Assembly (NCBI GenBank): GCA_014584575.1
Contig: JACTMP010000068.1
Location: 1 to 64,000 of the forward strand
Length of the DNA: 64,000 nt
Direction of reading: 5' to 3'
DNA from: Chloroflexota bacterium
GTDB taxonomy: Bacteria; Chloroflexota; Anaerolineae; Promineifilales; Promineifilaceae
Shown here: piece after piece, positions 9,008 through 17,419 of the stretch
How positions within the stretch are numbered: the first letter of the stretch is position 1
How the letters are laid out: each line of letters begins with the position of its first letter
Notes under the pieces: model-generated
What the model was told of the DNA's origin: nothing
Databases searched by the model: none
Seen by the model: the letters and a program-made list of their open reading frames with translations, nothing else
Made by a program: the position numbers and the translations under genes

Positions 9008-9217
9008 TTATTCATCCAGCGGCGGTTCCTCTGGCGGCACGGCCGTCCATTCCTCTAAAAAGCGCACCAACTCCGCCAAATCCTTAAAGCCGCGCCGCTG
9101 CGCGCTGTGCGGGTCTTCCAGGCTGTAGCGCCAGACGGGCGGGGCATTGGGCTGCGCGTCCCCTTCGGCCCACAGGCTGAGGATAAAACTGTAATGGCGG
9201 TACGGCCGTTGGCCCAT
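9008..9217 (-). CDS. Small hypothetical protein (69 aa)
   Basis: A short soluble protein, MGQRPYRHYSFILSLW then a Trp-Arg-Tyr segment and a C-terminal helix (FKDLAELVRFLEEW). The start at 9215-9217 is set by GAGGAG six bases upstream. The sequence looks like a compact single-domain protein, but I cannot name a family. It ends in an acidic EEPPLDE tail and stands alone between an SRPBCC-like gene and DUF4058. Confidence 0.6.
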   Translation of the reverse strand: MGQRPYRHYSFILSLWAEGDAQPNAPPVWRYSLEDPHSAQRRGFKDLAELVRFLEEWTAVPPEEPPLDE

Positions 9218-9321
9218 TTCTCTCTCCTCACCTCTCGCTAACTCGTTCAAACTGTGTTAATCTGTGCCCATCATACAAAGCGATCATTTGGAGATCGTTT
9301 ATTGATAAAAGTGAGGTTAAG

Positions 9322-10143
9322 ATGCCCAGCCCATTCCCCGGTATGGACCCCTATCTGGAAAATCGCTTCCTATGGCCTGATGTTCACTCATCGTTGATTG
9401 CCTACATTCGGGAAAGCCTGCAACCCCAGATTCGCCCGCGCTATATAGCCCGTATTGGGGAACGCATCCAATTGGCCGAATCCCGACACAGCTATGTGCC
9501 GGATGTCTTGCTGCTTCACCAACTGCGGGAACCATCCCCCATGCTGGCTACCACCGGTGAAATGGTGGCCGACGAACCACAAACTATGACCTATTTCGAT
9601 GAAGAGCGGCACGTACCCTACATTGAAATCATTCAACGCGATACGGGGGAAGTGGTCACAGTGATTGAGGTACTTAGCCCGGCCAACAAAGTGGGCGACG
9701 TCCACTTCGACAGGCTCAGTGCAAGCTGTGACCAATACCTGCAAAAACAAGCCGAACTACTGGACACCAAAGCCAACCTGGTAGAAATAGACCTGCTCGG
9801 TTATGGGCAACCTACCGTCCTGGCGCGCAATACCATCATCACCGAACCGGCCAATTGGCGTTACTTGATCACCATCAGCCGCGCCGACCGGCGCAAACAC
9901 CTGGAGTTTTACGCCGTGCCGCTGCAGGAGCGGCTGCCCCGCTGCCGCATCCCCTTGCGCCCACCTGACCCGGACGTGGTGCTGGATTTACCGGCCGTCT
10001 TCACCCGCTGCTACGATGTGGGCGGCTATGACCTGCTGATTGATTACAGCCAGCCACCCGATGTCCCCTTAAGTGAAGATGAGCTGGTCTGGCTGCAAGA
10101 GACATTAACGAACCAGAGCCTAAGGGTTTCGGAAAACCCTTAG
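9322..10143 (+). CDS. DUF4058 family protein
   Basis: 273 residues beginning with the DUF4058 signature MPSPFPGMDPYLE. A central VIEVLSPANKVGD and a later LVEIDLLGYGQP carry the E-V-L-S-P-x-N-K and E-I-D-L pattern typical of the family and reminiscent of PD-(D/E)XK or DUF-type nuclease folds; function is not established. Common in cyanobacteria, Planctomycetes and Chloroflexota. The last nine codons (QSLRVSENP) and the stop lie inside the hairpin at 10116-10147, so the natural C-terminus may have been altered by that element. Confidence 0.88.
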   Translation: MPSPFPGMDPYLENRFLWPDVHSSLIAYIRESLQPQIRPRYIARIGERIQLAESRHSYVPDVLLLHQLREPSPMLATTGEMVADEPQTMTYFDEERHVPYIEIIQRDTGEVVTVIEVLSPANKVGDVHFDRLSASCDQYLQKQAELLDTKANLVEIDLLGYGQPTVLARNTIITEPANWRYLITISRADRRKHLEFYAVPLQERLPRCRIPLRPPDPDVVLDLPAVFTRCYDVGGYDLLIDYSQPPDVPLSEDELVWLQETLTNQSLRVSENP

Positions 10144-10147
10144 GCTC
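10116..10147. terminator. Palindromic hairpin, CCTAAGGGTTT family, copy 1
   Basis: A perfect 14-bp stem (10116-10129 with 10134-10147), loop CGGA, overlapping the DUF4058 stop codon and followed by the next gene 11 bp later. A near-identical hairpin at 57049-57080 also overlaps a 3' end, suggesting a mobile terminator-like palindrome. There is no clear T-run after it on the plus strand. Confidence 0.65.
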
Positions 10148-10158
10148 TTCATCACACC

Positions 10159-13100
10159 ATGACGGCCGTCCTCGAAATCCATTTATTTGGCAGTCCAGAA
10201 ATCCGCCGGGGGGGTACGCCCATCAGCGGTTTTGTCTCCACCAAAGCGCCGGCCCTGCTGGCCTATTTAGCCGTCACCGGCCGGCCGCACAGCCGCGACG
10301 CTCTGGCCGCCCTGCTCTGGGGAGAAATGGCCGATGCTGACGCCAGAAACAACCTGCGCCAGACCCTCTCCAACCTGCGCAAACTGCTGGAACCCTATTT
10401 GCTCATCACCCGCGACGCCGTGCAGTTTGACACGGCCGTGCCCCACACCCTGGACGTCGCCCAATTTGAGAACCACCTGCACCGCGCCCGTGACACTGCC
10501 CCGCCTGCGCGCATGGCCGCCTTGCAGCAGGCCGCCGCCCTCTACCAGGGGGATTTTCTGGCCGGTTTTTACGTGCGTGATGCCCCCGACTTTGAAGAAT
10601 GGTTGCTGGCGCAGCGCGCCCGCTACCGTGAACTGGCGCTGCACGCCCTGCACACCGTCACCGGACATCACCTGGAGCGGGGCGAATACGGCCGGGCTAT
10701 AGACAGCGCCACCCGGCTGCTGGCCCTTGACCCCTGGCGCGAGGCCGCCTATCGCCAATTGATGCAGGCATTGGCCCACAGCGGGCAGCGGGCGGCCGCC
10801 CTGGCCCAATACGAAACCTGCCGCCGGGTATTGGCCAGAGAGTTAGACGTTTCCCCCTCGGCCGAGACCACCACGCTTTACCAGCGGATCAAAGCCGCCG
10901 GGGAAGGGGCGCGCCACAACCTGCCGCCGCAGCCCACCCCCTTTGTTGGCCGCATTGCCGAACTGGCCGAAATATCGGCGCTGCTGCTGCGCCCGGAATG
11001 TCGCCTGATCACCCTGTTGGGTGCGGGTGGCATTGGCAAAACGCGGCTGGCGCTGCAAGCGGCGGCGCAGGCCAGCCAGCGCGGCCTCTTTTTGCACGGC
11101 GTCTATTTTGTGCCGCTGGAAGGGGTGGAGACGTTGACGGGGTTAGTCACGGCCGTTGCCCAGGCCATGGGCTTCTCCTTTAGCGGCAGCCAGGAACCGG
11201 CGGCGCAGCTGCTGGCCCACCTGCACGAGCGGGAACTGCTGCTAGTTTTGGACAACTTCGAGCAACTGCTGGACAACGCCCTCTGGCTGACCACCTTACT
11301 GCAACAGGCGTCCACCCTCAAACTGCTGCTCACCTCCCGCGAGCGGCTAAACATACAGTGGGAATGGTGCGTGGCGCTGGATGGGCTGGATTTTCCGGCC
11401 ACGCCACCGGCAGCCACTACCCCCACGCCACCAACCGACCCGGCGCCTTACAGCGCCGTTCAGCTATTCCTCAACCGCGCCCGCGCCGCCCGGCATAATT
11501 TTGTGGCCGATGAGCCAACGGCCGTGCCCCACATCATCCGCATCTGCCAGCTTACCGCCGGTATGCCCCTGGCGTTGGAACTGGCTGCGGCCAACATCCG
11601 CCACTTTTCCTGCGCCGAAATTGCGGACGCCATTGCCCACAACCTCGATTTTCTGGCTACCAGCTACCGCGACATCCCCACCCGGCAGCGCAGCGTGCGC
11701 GCCGTCTTCGACTACTCCTGGGGACTGCTCAACCCGGCCGAACAACAGCTTTTTGCCGCCCTTTCCGTCTTTCAAGGTGGTTTTACGTTAGAAGCGGCGA
11801 CCCAGGTAGCGGGGGCCACCCGGCCGTTGCTGGCAGCCTTGGTGGATAAATCATTGGTGGGACGCAGCGGGGAGCTTTATCGCCTGCACGATCTGTCGCG
11901 GCAATTTGGCTGGGAGAAAGTGACAGAGGCAGGCCAGATACAGGCGTTACAATCTCGCCACGCGCAGTATTACGCCGACCTGTTGGCCCGGCAGGCCAGA
12001 CGCTTGCCGGGAGAAGAGCAAACGGCCGCATTATTGCTCATCGAACAGGAAGCGCAGAACGTCCAGGCTGCCTGGCACTGGTTGACAGAGCAACCTGATG
12101 TCAATGGGCTGGCAGCGGCTATAGATGGTTATTACCATTTTCTGGCCATTCGCAGCCGCTTCCAGGAAGCGGCCGATAGCTTTGGCGCGGCGCGGTTGGC
12201 CTTGCAACCACCTGCCGAACACGACCCCCAGGCGCGCCTGGTGTATGCGCGGGTGATGGCCCGCGAAGGTCGTTTTCTCTCTTTCCTTTCCCGATATGCG
12301 GCGGCGCAAGAGCGGCTACAGGCCAGCCTGGAAATTTTGCGCACCCTGAACGAGCCAGATGAGATGGCCTATGTCCTGGGGCAGTTGGGGGGCACGGCGC
12401 GGGTGCAGGGTAATCTGGAACAGGCGCGGCAATGGCTTGAGGAGGGGCTGGCGCTGCGCCGGGAAACGGGCAACCGACAGGGGCAGGCGGTGGCGCTGCT
12501 GGAATTGGGCGGGGTGGCTTTTATGGCCGCCGACTATGAACAATGTCGCGCCTTTTGCCAGGAAGGATTGTCAGTAGCCGAACTGGCTGGCGACCGGCAG
12601 ACTGTAGCCCATCTGCTGACCGGCCTGAGCCTGAGTTGCCGGGAGTTGGGGTTGTATGAGCTGGCGTTGGGTTACGGCCGTCGGGCGCAAACCATTTATG
12701 AGGAATTGGGCGATCAATATGGCGCTATTCAGGCGGCGCTGACCCTGGGTGAATTAAACCGGCAGCTGGGGCAAATCGCCGAAGCGCGCCGCTTCTGTGA
12801 ACAGGCGATCCAGATCAGCCAGGAAATTGGCTTTTTGTCGGGGGCGGCCGACGGGCATTACCGGTTGGGGCAAATTGCCGCCGGGCTGGAAGAGGAGCAG
12901 GCGGCGCTGCAAGAGTTTCGCCTGGCGCTGGCGTTGGCCGCCGAAATAGAGGAAATCCCGGCTGTGCTTGATAGTTTGCTGGAGATTGCCTGCCTGTTGG
13001 TCAAGATGGGGGATGTGGCCCGCGGCAGCGTGACGCTGGCCTTTTTGCGCGATCAGCCGCAGGCAACAGAACCACAACGGCTGCGGGCAAACGAGACGCT

Positions 13101-13248
13101 GGCAAAGTGGGCGGGAGAAGCGGCTTTCGTGCAAGCCGATTTGTCATTGGATGAGGTGATGGCGCTGATCAGGGAAACCCCGTCTGCCGCCACCTCGCCA
13201 ACGGGGGCAACGGCCGTGACCCTCCAGGCATCATCCACCTTTACCTGA
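10159..13248 (+). CDS. SARP-type (BTAD) transcriptional activator with NB-ARC-like ATPase and TPRs
   Basis: 1029 residues. Residues 1-100 hold an OmpR-like winged helix (LEIHLFGSPEIRRGG, TKAPALLAYLAVTG, NNLRQTLSNLRKLLE). The BTAD helical domain follows (HLERGEYGRAIDSATRLLALDPW, AAALAQYETCRRVLARELDV). A STAND ATPase begins near residue 285 with Walker A LGAGGIGKTRLA and LLLVLDNFEQLL, and the C-terminal third is TPR (WLEEGLALRRETGNRQGQA repeats). Such proteins activate target operons after sensing an unknown ligand. It is separated by only 15 bp from DUF4058, so read-through is likely. Confidence 0.9.
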   Translation: MTAVLEIHLFGSPEIRRGGTPISGFVSTKAPALLAYLAVTGRPHSRDALAALLWGEMADADARNNLRQTLSNLRKLLEPYLLITRDAVQFDTAVPHTLDVAQFENHLHRARDTAPPARMAALQQAAALYQGDFLAGFYVRDAPDFEEWLLAQRARYRELALHALHTVTGHHLERGEYGRAIDSATRLLALDPWREAAYRQLMQALAHSGQRAAALAQYETCRRVLARELDVSPSAETTTLYQRIKAAGEGARHNLPPQPTPFVGRIAELAEISALLLRPECRLITLLGAGGIGKTRLALQAAAQASQRGLFLHGVYFVPLEGVETLTGLVTAVAQAMGFSFSGSQEPAAQLLAHLHERELLLVLDNFEQLLDNALWLTTLLQQASTLKLLLTSRERLNIQWEWCVALDGLDFPATPPAATTPTPPTDPAPYSAVQLFLNRARAARHNFVADEPTAVPHIIRICQLTAGMPLALELAAANIRHFSCAEIADAIAHNLDFLATSYRDIPTRQRSVRAVFDYSWGLLNPAEQQLFAALSVFQGGFTLEAATQVAGATRPLLAALVDKSLVGRSGELYRLHDLSRQFGWEKVTEAGQIQALQSRHAQYYADLLARQARRLPGEEQTAALLLIEQEAQNVQAAWHWLTEQPDVNGLAAAIDGYYHFLAIRSRFQEAADSFGAARLALQPPAEHDPQARLVYARVMAREGRFLSFLSRYAAAQERLQASLEILRTLNEPDEMAYVLGQLGGTARVQGNLEQARQWLEEGLALRRETGNRQGQAVALLELGGVAFMAADYEQCRAFCQEGLSVAELAGDRQTVAHLLTGLSLSCRELGLYELALGYGRRAQTIYEELGDQYGAIQAALTLGELNRQLGQIAEARRFCEQAIQISQEIGFLSGAADGHYRLGQIAAGLEEEQAALQEFRLALALAAEIEEIPAVLDSLLEIACLLVKMGDVARGSVTLAFLRDQPQATEPQRLRANETLAKWAGEAAFVQADLSLDEVMALIRETPSAATSPTGATAVTLQASSTFT

Positions 13249-13258
13249 ACGGCCGTAT

Positions 13259-13375
13259 GAACTCACGTCAGACGACGTATTATTCTCTGTATTTGCCACG
13301 AGAAACGGGATACCTGAAGAGGAGTTGGCAAAAGAAAGAGAACTTTTCTTTTCAAGAGGGCAACCTTACTTCGCT
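13259..13375 (+). pseudogene. Internal fragment of a DUF6157-like gene
   Basis: The plus-strand frame at 13259 reads ELTSDDVLFSVFATRNGIPE and continues EELAKERELFFSRGQPYFAG. I recognise this as the part of DUF6157 proteins around T-S-D-D-V-L-F and F-F-S-x-G-Q-P. The N-terminal half and the end are missing, there is no start codon or ribosome site, and the match stops where the reversed dehydrogenase fragment begins near 13375. It is a remnant, not a working gene. Confidence 0.7.
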
Positions 13376-13535
13376 GGACAATTCCTGAAAGAACAAATCT
13401 CCCTCTACCTCGTACACATCAATCGCCAGATAGCCAATTTTGCCGGACTTCAACCCCTCGATCACCGCCGCCGTATCCAGCAATGCACCCCGGCTGGTAT
13501 TGATAATAAAAACGCCATCCTGCAACAGGGGAATG
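13376..13535 (-). pseudogene. C-terminal fragment of a D-lactate (2-hydroxyacid) dehydrogenase
   Basis: Reading the minus strand from about 13535 gives RTIPLLQDGVFIINTSRG, ALLDTAAVIEGLKSGKIGYL and AIDVYEVEGDLFFQELSSEV before the frame runs into unrelated sequence and stops. INTSRGALLDT and the L-D-V-Y-E motif are diagnostic of D-isomer 2-hydroxyacid dehydrogenases, here of the LdhA type with the K-I-G-Y-L variant. The Rossmann domain, catalytic Arg and His are absent. It lies head to tail between two other fragments. Confidence 0.85.
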
Positions 13536-13859
13536 GTGCGGGCGCGCTTTGGGCAGGGGATCGCCGATTTGTGCCAACGGCCGTATGACCAGGCCTGGCT
13601 CCACTACCAGCACGAGATCGCCCTACGCCACCACCGGGCGAAGAAAAACCAGACCGATGGCGTCCACGCCGTCCCCATCATCCATTTCCGCTATATGGTT
13701 GCCTTTATCTATCCCATCACCGCCACCATTCGCCAATTCCTGGCTGCCAAAGGGCACAGCGCCGATGAGGTGGAAAAGATGCACCAGGCATGGTTCAAAG
13801 CGGTGGTGCTGTCTGTGGTTTTGTGGAGCGTACCTTATGTGAAAGAAGGCGATTTTTAA
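13531..13859 (+). pseudogene. C-terminal two thirds of a protoglobin
   Basis: The frame reads ARFGQGIADLCQRPYDQAW, LHYQHEIALRHHRAKKNQTD, AVPIIHFRYMVAFIYPITAT, then EKMHQAWFKAVVLSVVLWS and ends PYVKEGDF. This is the conserved second half of single-domain protoglobins (haem proteins), including the proximal-side H-E-I-x-L-R-H-H. The N-terminal helices are missing and there is no start codon in a sensible place; the sequence joins the reversed dehydrogenase piece around 13531. Classed as a truncated remnant, although its reading frame is intact to the stop. Confidence 0.85.
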
Positions 13860-13873
13860 GCGGTCCGGGTATA

Positions 13874-13905
13874 GAAGTTCAACTTCTTTTGAGAAGTTGA
13901 GCTTC
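13874..13905. terminator. Hairpin after the protoglobin remnant
   Basis: A 14-bp stem (GAAGTTCAACTTCT with AGAAGTTGAGCTTC, one G-U pair) with a 4-nt loop TTTG, 15 bp after the protoglobin stop. It probably was the terminator of the original protoglobin gene and supports the view that this end of the gene is native. Confidence 0.55.
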
Positions 13906-13953
13906 TTGATAAAACTGCGTGTTTTGTGGACGATGCCGCTGCCCGTCATCGTT

Positions 13954-14526
13954 TCAGGATGAAGTTGTGCCCTGTTTGCGGCTGATAAAGTGCAGCACGG
14001 CCGTTGGCGGCGGCGGTACCTGGTTTCGTTCGGTGGGGGTAGCGGCATGGCGGCGTTGCAATTCCAGCTTGAGGCTTTCTTCTCCCTTCCGCATGGCCCA
14101 GTGGTGGTTGGCGGAAAAGATCGGTTTCATAATGAAGGAAAGGCGGCGCAACAGCGGCTTCTCGGCGGCAATACGCCAGTCGTAGGCAATATCCACCCAG
14201 TCCCCATCCTGGGTAAACGTCCAAATCCCCCTCCCCACAAAATCCCCCCACGCTTCCAGGCTAAAGCCATACGGCCGTCGGTTCTCCGTCACCCGAAACT
14301 GCCAGCACAGCGTATACGGCAGCCACCCTTTGGTGTACAGACTGATCACCTTACCCACCCCCGTTTCCGGGTCACCCGGCGCCAATTCCTGCACATCCAG
14401 ATATACCGAGGGCCACCAGCGCACCAAATCCGGCGCATTGCCCAGAACCTCGCTGATCTCCTCCAAATCACTTTGCACCCGCCAATGAGTAATAAATTGA
14501 TATTCGTTTGCCGCCATTGACTTCAT
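13954..14526 (-). CDS. SRPBCC family protein (polyketide cyclase/dehydrase-like)
   Basis: 190 residues with an SRPBCC fold pattern: ITHWRVQSDLEEISEVLGN, WWPSVYLDVQELAPGDPETG, VISLYTKGWLPYTLCWQF, WTFTQDGDWVDIAYDWRIAA and a long final helix (MRKGEESLKLELQRRHA). It ends in a Pro-rich, poorly conserved tail. The ATG at 14526 sits close to AAAAGG; the ATG nine bases in (MAANEY) is the alternative. Likely binds a hydrophobic small molecule. It is the last gene of the minus-strand run that also holds the flavin monooxygenase and SnoaL-like genes. Confidence 0.8.
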   Translation of the reverse strand: MKSMAANEYQFITHWRVQSDLEEISEVLGNAPDLVRWWPSVYLDVQELAPGDPETGVGKVISLYTKGWLPYTLCWQFRVTENRRPYGFSLEAWGDFVGRGIWTFTQDGDWVDIAYDWRIAAEKPLLRRLSFIMKPIFSANHHWAMRKGEESLKLELQRRHAATPTERNQVPPPPTAVLHFISRKQGTTSS

Positions 14527-14533
14527 CCTTTTG

Positions 14534-14604
14534 GAGATTATGAGATTGGGAGATTAGTTAATCTCTCAATCTCCCAATCTCCCAATCTCTCAATTACCCA
14601 ATTA
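14534..14604. repeat. Heptamer inverted repeat (GGAGATT)n
   Basis: Units of GAGATTG/GGAGATT run one way and AATCTCC units run back, making a long imperfect hairpin; it passes into an (ATTACCC) variant at the right. The right end supplies the last codons (VIG) and TAA stop of the next minus-strand gene. Confidence 0.85.
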
Positions 14605-15337
14605 CTTTATAAACCCCTGTCGCCGCCAGCCCAAATAGATAAGCGGTGGCGTAATAGATGGTGAGGGGCTGACGGCCGTATACCCGCCAAACTCCCACAC
14701 TCAGCAGAGCCAGCAGCGCCACCACATACAAATCCAGCCCAATCTCCTCAAACGCCAGGTTGGCAAAAACGCCCAACCCAATGAACAGCCCATTAGTGAC
14801 CAGGAAAATTATATCTCGCCGGTCAATTTTCTGGCGATAAGGGAAAATAATTTGCAGCAGCAATAACGCTGCGTTCATCAGTACAAACCCCGCAAAAAAG
14901 AGCCAGTGCGAAAAACCATCATCATTAAAAATGATAATCCGGCACAAGTCGTTTATGGCTCCACCGGGGCAGAAACGAACATGCAAATAGTTGGTCACCT
15001 CGTGTGCCCCGTAGCTCACGCCCAGCACATACACGCCGACGATGAAGGCCAGGTTGAGCAGCAGATGGACACGGCCGTGCCCCACCAACACCCCCTTCTC
15101 CACCTCCTTCTTTAGCAGATAAAACGCCACCAGGCTGATCAGCGGCAGCGCCAGCATGTTCAATAAATCCACCCAGCGCAAAAACTCATTGGCCGCCACA
15201 TACCCCGTCGTCCACGGCCCCAACCGGTTCAGCGAAACCAATATCACCACCACCGTTTGCACCGCCAGCAGCCCATGAATTTTGTTTAAGGACACGGCCG
15301 TCTGGGCGCCAGAATTTGTTATCGAAACCACCGTCAT
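14594..15337 (-). CDS. Hypothetical seven-TM membrane protein
   Basis: 247 residues with seven hydrophobic segments separated by short loops; one loop has two Cys (RFCPGGAINDLCRI), which could form a disulfide outside. The ATG at 15335-15337 follows CTGGAG with 7-bp spacing; an upstream ATG at 15361 falls in the hairpin element and is less likely. The last residues (YKVIG) and stop are written by the adjoining repeat. I do not recognise the family. It lies in the minus-strand run between the SRPBCC protein and the flavin monooxygenase. Confidence 0.72.
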   Translation of the reverse strand: MTVVSITNSGAQTAVSLNKIHGLLAVQTVVVILVSLNRLGPWTTGYVAANEFLRWVDLLNMLALPLISLVAFYLLKKEVEKGVLVGHGRVHLLLNLAFIVGVYVLGVSYGAHEVTNYLHVRFCPGGAINDLCRIIIFNDDGFSHWLFFAGFVLMNAALLLLQIIFPYRQKIDRRDIIFLVTNGLFIGLGVFANLAFEEIGLDLYVVALLALLSVGVWRVYGRQPLTIYYATAYLFGLAATGVYKVIG

Positions 15338-15355
15338 TGTTATCTCCAGAAAAGT

Positions 15356-15388
15356 AGACATCCGACTTCTTCAATAAATCGGATGTCT
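15356..15388. terminator. Hairpin between monooxygenase and seven-TM gene
   Basis: A 10-bp stem AGACATCCGA (15356-15365) with TCGGATGTCT (15379-15388), 13-nt loop, 13 bp downstream of the monooxygenase stop on the minus strand. No strong U-run, so it may act as a processing or weak termination site. Confidence 0.5.
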
Positions 15389-15401
15389 GGTAACAAAGCA
15401 A

Positions 15402-16790
15402 CTAATCCCCGACTGATGTCTGGCTGGTGAGCGTGGGTATGGTTTCGGTTGACGGCCGTTTCCCCCGCAGCACCCGCCACACAATACGCGGATGAAACAG
15501 GCTGGGCGGCGGGGCCATCAAATTCATCACCTTCAGCAGCGCCAGGCCAACCACCGGATCATGCAGTGTCGCCCGGTGAACCTTTGCTACGTAGCGGTTT
15601 ATAAAGTCCACGCCCGGCGGTTTGGGGCCGCTCGTCTGCGGGAAGCGGAAATCCTCACCCACCGCCAGTTGCCAGGGAATATCAACCACCTTCGCCGCCC
15701 GTTTGAAAAAGGCCAGCGCCAGCTTTTCCGGTGGCGTTCGTTTTGTCAGCAAGTCGTCCAGTTTCGCCGCCTGCAACGCCGCCGACGTCATCCCCTGCCC
15801 ATACGTGGGATTAAAGCTGGAAATGGCGTCGCCCAACACCAGAAAACCCTGGGGAAAACGGCGCAGCTTTTCATAGTGGCGGCGCAGGCTGGAGGGAAAC
15901 TTGTGCTGAATAATATCCGAAATCGGTTCCGCATTTTTAATCACCTCATACACATCCGGCGCGGGCAGGCTACGGGCAAAAGTCAGAAAACCGGCCTCAT
16001 CCGTTGGCGGGTGATCGCCGTGCCAGCCGCCCAGCGAAATAATCCAGCGGTCGCCTTCAATGGGAAAAATCGCGCCGAAGCGAGTCTGGCGGGGCGCTTC
16101 CGGGGTGATGAGCGTCCATTGCTGCCCGCGTGGGTCAGCCGGGTCACGCCGGAAGAGCCGGGTGGCATAGGCCACATCAACCTTCACTTCGCTGACGGCT
16201 GGCGCGTCATACCCCATCCCGGCCAGCCATTGCGGCGCACGTGAACCGCGCCCGGTGCAATCCACCACCAGGTCAGCCATGACCTCTAACAGCTGGTTCC
16301 CCTCATGACGCAATTCCACTTCCACGCCGGTCACGTGCTGCCGGTCAGGTGAGGTCAACAGTCGGTTAACGCCGCAGTTGTCCATCAATTGCACCTGGGG
16401 CAGAGCCAGCACCCGCTGCCGCACCAATGATTCCAGAAAAGGGCGGCTCATCATCGTCGCTTTGACGCCCATGGGAAAACGCTGGCGGTAGCCGCTGCCG
16501 GTATACCAGTTCATGCCCAGGGCAAAATCAGGCATCACGGCGCCGCCGGCGATCAACGACTGGGGCAGGTCAGGAAAGTAACGGGTCATCGTTTCCAACC
16601 CGGAGGCCAACAGGCCATGCAGGTGGCGGGTATGGGGTTGCCCTTTGCGCGCCATTGGCTGTTCGGGAATGTTGTCCCGTTCCAAAATGGTGACGCGCTG
16701 GAAATGCTGGCTGAGGACACGGGCGGTGAGCAGCCCACCCAGGCTGCCGCCAATGACAATGGCGTGGGTCAGAGAATTCGATTGGGTCAT
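15402..16790 (-). CDS. FAD-dependent monooxygenase-like oxidoreductase
   Basis: 462 residues. The dinucleotide fold is at the N-terminus (AIVIGGSLGGLLTARVLS, then ILERD at the end of strand 2), and the second FAD motif G-D-A-I-S-S-F-N-P-T-Y-G-Q-G-M near residue 320 matches the G-D-A-x-H-x-x-x-P-x-x-G-x-G of PHBH/UbiH-type flavoproteins, with Ser-Ser replacing the common His. A D-C-T-G-R-G-S motif near residue 180 is also typical. It likely oxidises or reduces a hydrophobic ring or isoprenoid. Neighbouring SnoaL and SRPBCC genes suggest a small tailoring cluster. AAGGAG precedes the ATG. Confidence 0.88.
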   Translation of the reverse strand: MTQSNSLTHAIVIGGSLGGLLTARVLSQHFQRVTILERDNIPEQPMARKGQPHTRHLHGLLASGLETMTRYFPDLPQSLIAGGAVMPDFALGMNWYTGSGYRQRFPMGVKATMMSRPFLESLVRQRVLALPQVQLMDNCGVNRLLTSPDRQHVTGVEVELRHEGNQLLEVMADLVVDCTGRGSRAPQWLAGMGYDAPAVSEVKVDVAYATRLFRRDPADPRGQQWTLITPEAPRQTRFGAIFPIEGDRWIISLGGWHGDHPPTDEAGFLTFARSLPAPDVYEVIKNAEPISDIIQHKFPSSLRRHYEKLRRFPQGFLVLGDAISSFNPTYGQGMTSAALQAAKLDDLLTKRTPPEKLALAFFKRAAKVVDIPWQLAVGEDFRFPQTSGPKPPGVDFINRYVAKVHRATLHDPVVGLALLKVMNLMAPPPSLFHPRIVWRVLRGKRPSTETIPTLTSQTSVGD

Positions 16791-16812
16791 GGGTAATCAA
16801 TCTCCTTTTGGC

Positions 16813-16845
16813 AGACCTGACAGGTCTCAAAGACCTGTCAGGTCT
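16813..16845. repeat. Palindromic repeat, AGACCTGACAGGTCT family, copy 2
   Basis: Perfect 15-bp inverted repeat with 3-nt loop CAA, the same arms as at 7472-7504. It lies just upstream of the monooxygenase gene and downstream of the SnoaL-like genes. Confidence 0.85.
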
Positions 16846-16867
16846 TGTGTTGTTGAATTGTTATGAC

Positions 16868-16899
16868 GAGGAGTTCGCATCCTCAGATGCGAACTCCTC
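16868..16899. repeat. Palindromic repeat, GCATCCTCAGATGC family, copy 1
   Basis: Perfect 14-bp stem (16868-16881 with 16886-16899) with loop CTCA, 12 bp after the stop of the first SnoaL-like gene. Related arms are found at 41495-41532. Confidence 0.8.
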
Positions 16900-16911
16900 T
16901 CCTTGCTGGCT

Positions 16912-17334
16912 TCACGCAGCCGGCATCACCCCCAACTGCATCAGCAGGCTGACATCATCATCCTTGCGCCAGAATTCCACAATTTTGCCATTGCACAGGC
17001 GAAATAGTTCCAGGCCACCTACTTTCACCTGCCGGCCGGTGGGCGGAATTTCCATAAAGGGGCCATTGTGTACGGCCGTGTGCGTATGCAGCACCGACAC
17101 AAATTCCCCTTCCGCCAACACCTGCTCCACCGTCACCCGATGGCCGGGAAAGGCGGCGTCAAAAACGCTCATCAACTGGCGAAAGGCGTCTGCGCCAACG
17201 GCCGTGCCCATCATCGGATCATGAATCACCACATCCGGCGCAAAAAGTTCGTCAATCACCACCCGGTTTTCCTGGTTAATCATCTCCTCAAAAACCCGAT
17301 ACACCGTCGTCTTATTCATCTCCATCGTCATCAT
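16912..17334 (-). CDS. SnoaL-like polyketide cyclase family protein (copy 1)
   Basis: 140 residues of the NTF2-like/SnoaL family: NKTTVYRVFEEMINQENRVV, DELFAPDVVIHDP, VFDAAFPGHRVTVEQVLAEG, then IPPTGRQVKVGGLELFRLCN and IVEFWRKDDD. These motifs (A-F-P-D/G-x, P-P-T-G-R-x-V) are standard for SnoaL ester cyclases; the catalytic Asp/His pair is only partly recognisable, so cyclase activity is not assured. AAGGAGAGAG precedes a cluster of in-frame ATGs. Paralogue of the next two genes and of the fragment at 18335. Confidence 0.85.
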   Translation of the reverse strand: MMTMEMNKTTVYRVFEEMINQENRVVIDELFAPDVVIHDPMMGTAVGADAFRQLMSVFDAAFPGHRVTVEQVLAEGEFVSVLHTHTAVHNGPFMEIPPTGRQVKVGGLELFRLCNGKIVEFWRKDDDVSLLMQLGVMPAA

Positions 17335-17360
17335 CTCTCTCCTTCTTCTTTGTCCCTCTC

Positions 17361-17415
17361 GTTCGTAGTAGGCGATTCATCGCCTGCCAACGGCGATGAA
17401 TCGCCTACTACGAAC
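17361..17415. repeat. 24-bp palindrome, CGTAGTAGGCGAT family, copy 1
   Basis: Perfect 24-bp arms (17361-17384 and 17392-17415) with a 7-nt loop TGCCAAC. Arms begin GTTCGTAGTAGGCGATTC. Other copies: inside the kinase gene at 20498-20550 and between genes at 25950-26011. Confidence 0.92.
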
Positions 17416-17419
17416 ATGG

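Noticed and set aside
13259..13859. Insertion sequence or integron remnant explaining the fragment cluster
   Set aside because: No transposase, terminal inverted repeats, attC-like or integrase features could be found.
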